A stretch of DNA of 64,000 nt, taken from NCBI RefSeq assembly GCF_047663525.1, contig NC_092621.1, forward strand, positions 15,511,501 to 15,575,500. Direction: 5' to 3'. Below, one piece after another: positions 63,768 through 64,000 of this stretch. Origin of the DNA: Anas platyrhynchos (taxonomy: Eukaryota; Chordata; Aves; Anseriformes; Anatidae). Position 1 is the stretch's first letter; the number at the start of each line of letters is the position of its first letter. The notes under the pieces were generated by a model that saw only the letters and a list, made by a program, of their open reading frames with translations, was not told the DNA's origin and searched no databases. Made by a program: the position numbers and the translations under genes.

Positions 63768-64000
63768 ACAAATGCTGTCCAGACAAAATGTAGCCAGAAT
63801 ACAAATCTGGAGTGAATGGTGATCAGGTGAATGGCATGATGACAGCAAAGTGTAACATAGTTACTACAGAGAGACCAAGTGCTTCATAAATTAGTTAGCT
63901 ATACATGAATGATAATGACCACATATTTTTCAAGGGGAATGTATAAATATGAAATTATTAGCATTTATAGAGTAGGTTTCTGTGACCACAGCAAATCGAC

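Larger units (their letters stand above)
49972..64000. other. CCL28 5' flank and downstream region without a recognised gene
   Basis: No known exon could be identified. The left part contains the CCL28 promoter, where I see no clear TATA box. Moderate GC patches are at about 52.7-52.95, 53.3-53.6 and 56.6-56.8 kb. From about 58.9 to 62.5 kb the sequence is AT-rich and I saw no CR1 in it. TMEM267, which follows CCL28 in human, is not visible as coding sequence; part of its 3' UTR could lie near the right edge. Confidence 0.6.

Noticed and set aside
1-64000. CRISPR arrays, operons, tRNA or rRNA genes
   Set aside because: None seen; this is a vertebrate nuclear locus with spliced genes.

Overview
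This is a vertebrate nuclear window, almost certainly avian. It holds at least ten CR1 LINE fragments, several ending in the typical 8-base 3' repeat (ATTCTGTG or ATTCTATG). It also holds three intron-split genes in the order NIM1K, HMGCS1, CCL28, the order found on human 5p12. In chicken this block lies on the Z chromosome, so a Z-linked locus is likely; that is inference. The CR1 3' ends and small residue differences suggest a galloanserine bird other than chicken, but the species cannot be fixed from sequence alone.

Layout. 1-13.6 kb is non-coding flank or 5' part of NIM1K, with simple repeats only. NIM1K (+) has three coding exons (13683-13974, 19982-20250, 22953-23702) that join without frame error into a 436-residue LKB1-type kinase. 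Its first visible intron carries a 1.56-kb antisense CR1 with a broken reverse-transcriptase ORF, and its second carries a sense CR1 tail. HMGCS1 (-) converges on it tail to tail. It has nine coding exons between 27056 and 32258 (522 residues), a putative 1.66-kb 3' UTR ending near 25.4 kb, a GC-rich second island at 32.7-33.3 kb, and a non-coding first exon whose donor is at 34987 in a CpG island at 34.85-35.5 kb. 35.5-41.2 kb is intergenic, with one CR1 and one unrecognised 134-codon ORF. CCL28 (-) has three coding exons (49908-49971, 42210-42336, 41239-41395) encoding a 115-residue CC chemokine with a very basic tail. 50-64 kb has no gene that I can recognise; it holds CR1 pieces, simple repeats and a long AT-rich stretch. 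By human synteny TMEM267 should follow, but I see no coding exon of it here.

The three genes share no pathway: a serine/threonine kinase, the cytosolic HMG-CoA synthase of the mevalonate pathway, and a mucosal chemokine. The window looks like a normal conserved locus. I found no convincing new system. The best second looks are the four-cysteine CCL28, the two-part HMGCS1 promoter region, and a few inverted repeats.
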